From: Actinomycetes bacterium
GTDB taxonomy: Bacteria > Actinomycetota > Actinomycetes > Actinomycetales > Cellulomonadaceae
NCBI GenBank assembly: GCA_023418375.1
Contig: JAEZZV010000101.1
Span: 1-6,056 of the forward strand
Length of the DNA stretch: 6,056 bases
Reading direction: 5' to 3'
In this document: in pieces, positions 5,288 through 6,056 of the stretch
How positions within the stretch are numbered: position 1 is the first letter of the stretch
How the letters are laid out: every line of letters starts with the position of its first letter
The notes under the pieces: model-generated
Databases searched by the model: none
The model's input: only the letters and a program-made list of their open reading frames with translations
Told to the model about the DNA's origin: nothing
Program-made: the position numbers and the translations under genes

Positions 5288-5990
5288 GCCGAGCGGCGCC
5301 ACGACGGTGCTGCGGGCCCGCGCGCTGCGCCACTCCTACGGCTCGCACGAGGTCCTCGGGGGCGTCGACCTGGAGATCCGGGCCGGCGAGGTCGTCGCGC
5401 TCATGGGCCCCTCGGGCTCCGGCAAGTCGACGCTGCTGCACCTGCTCGCCGGGCTCCTGCGGCCGGCGGCAGGCGAGGTCGAGCTGCTGGGACGGCGCCT
5501 CGACGACCTGCCCGAGCGCGAGCGGTCGAGGCGCCGCCTCGAGCACCTCGGGCTCGTCTTCCAGTTCGGCGACCTGGTCCCCGAGCTGACCCTCGTCGAG
5601 AACGTGGAGCTGCCCCTGCGGGTGCTCGGCGCGCGCCGGACCGCGGCCCGGCGGCGCGCGCTCGAGCTCCTCGACCTGCTCGGGGTGGCCGAGGTCGCCG
5701 ATCGGCGGCTCAACGAGGTCTCGGGCGGCCAGGCGCAGCGGGGCGCGGTGGCCCGGGCACTGGTGCACGCCCCGGCCGCGGTGCTCGCGGACGAGCCGAC
5801 CGGGGCCCTGGACACCGTGACCGGGGAGCACGTCCTGGAGGCTCTGGTCGGGGCGGCGGCGCAGACCGGCGCGGCGGTCCTGCTCGTCACCCACGAGCTC
5901 ACCGTCGCCTCGTGGGCCGCCCGCGACATCCACCTGCGCGACGGTCTCGTGCACGACCTCCGCGTGCCGAGCGCGGCCGGCCGGCCATGA
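5280..5990 (+). CDS. ABC transporter ATP-binding protein, MacB/LolD-type
   Basis: ATPase subunit working with the FtsX-like permease encoded next; hydrolyses ATP at the inner face of the membrane to drive export or a mechanical process. 236 residues, normal for the family. Seen: Walker A GPSGSGKS (43-50), Q-loop VFQFGDLVPELTLVENV (93-109), signature VSGGQAQR (147-154), Walker B AAVLADEP (166-173) with Glu172, D-loop GALD (175-178), and switch His205 in VTHE. Residue 155 after the signature is Gly where Val is usual (QRGAVARAL). ATG 5280 overlaps the PadR stop in ATGTCTGA, with a G-rich ribosome site (5266-5275) ahead of it. The stop overlaps the next start as ATGA. The substrate (drug, peptide, lipid or lipoprotein) cannot be read from the ATPase. 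Confidence 0.95.
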   Translation: MSEPSGATTVLRARALRHSYGSHEVLGGVDLEIRAGEVVALMGPSGSGKSTLLHLLAGLLRPAAGEVELLGRRLDDLPERERSRRRLEHLGLVFQFGDLVPELTLVENVELPLRVLGARRTAARRRALELLDLLGVAEVADRRLNEVSGGQAQRGAVARALVHAPAAVLADEPTGALDTVTGEHVLEALVGAAAQTGAAVLLVTHELTVASWAARDIHLRDGLVHDLRVPSAAGRP

Positions 5991-6056
5991 CCCCGCTCGT
6001 CGCGCTCGGCGCGCGGCTCGTCCGCGCGGGCGGCGCGCTGCGCGCCTGGTCGGTCG
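5987..6056 (+). CDS. Probable FtsX-like ABC permease, N-terminal start only (cut by the window edge)
   Basis: ATG at 5987-5989 overlaps the ATPase stop (ATGA), so the two are translationally coupled. Only 23 codons are visible: a short hydrophobic, Arg-containing leader beginning MTPLVALGARLVRAGG. This is typical of the cytoplasmic start before the first membrane helix of FtsX/MacB-like permeases. The identification rests mainly on position after a MacB/LolD-type ATPase in a PadR operon; the membrane and extracellular domains lie outside the window. Confidence 0.7.
   Translation, partial: MTPLVALGARLVRAGGALRAWSV

Noticed and set aside
4201..5589. A 462-codon plus-strand open frame spanning the DinB, padR and ATPase genes
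   Set aside because: It is out of frame with all three recognised proteins and consists mainly of Arg/Ala/Pro/Gly low-complexity sequence.
5112..5954. Long minus-strand open frame opposite the ATPase gene
   Set aside because: It is the complement of a gene with all ABC ATPase motifs intact; the antisense product shows no family features.
1..6056. CRISPR array, tRNA, rRNA, insertion sequence or phage gene
   Set aside because: No regularly spaced repeats, cloverleaf-like segments, transposase motifs or terminal inverted repeats were found on either strand by reading.
1..6056. A novel defence or biosynthetic system
   Set aside because: All supported genes belong to common actinobacterial families in ordinary arrangements: an importer, DUF952, DinB/DUF664, and a PadR-linked ABC exporter.

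Overview
The window is high-GC DNA with strong G/C third-codon bias. Its protein families (a PadR-family regulator, a DUF664-type DinB protein, and a cluster-5 lipoprotein paired with a DppB-type permease carrying extra membrane segments) point to an actinobacterium, probably a Micrococcales relative of Cellulomonas or Cellulosimicrobium. That placement rests on gene content and codon use, not on a database search.

Left part (1-3118, minus strand): a peptide/oligopeptide-type ABC importer operon read right to left. A 625-aa substrate-binding lipoprotein (3118-1241) comes first. A perfect 15-bp stem-loop (1173-1206) lies just after its stop. A DppB/OppB-family permease (1031 to the window edge) follows with its own TAGACT -10 candidate. 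The hairpin probably lowers permease expression relative to the binding protein. The permease is cut by the window edge, where the sequence becomes a run of 19 C's that may be an artefact.

Middle (3119-3612): a 494-bp divergent intergenic region. It holds the lipoprotein's strong Shine-Dalgarno, a 17-bp palindrome and a repeated TTCGATAC motif as operator candidates, and several G+C-rich hairpins. A -10-like TACTGT sits immediately before the rightward gene.

Right part (3613-6056, plus strand): a 116-aa DUF952 protein, then a 194-aa DinB/DUF664 putative metalloenzyme with a His-Glu-His set like that of mycothiol-dependent enzymes. Next is a short gap with what looks like the tail of a lost leftward gene. 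A tightly coupled regulator-exporter operon follows: a PadR repressor, an ABC ATPase of the MacB/LolD type (8-bp overlap with padR), and the first 23 codons of a probable FtsX-like permease (4-bp ATGA overlap). A dyad upstream of padR is its likely autoregulatory operator.

Taken together these are ordinary actinobacterial chromosomal genes: one importer, two small housekeeping or hypothetical enzymes, and one PadR-controlled ABC exporter. I did not find a convincing new system. The items most worth checking are the homopolymer edge, the possible gene remnant at 4623-4694, and the regulatory dyads.
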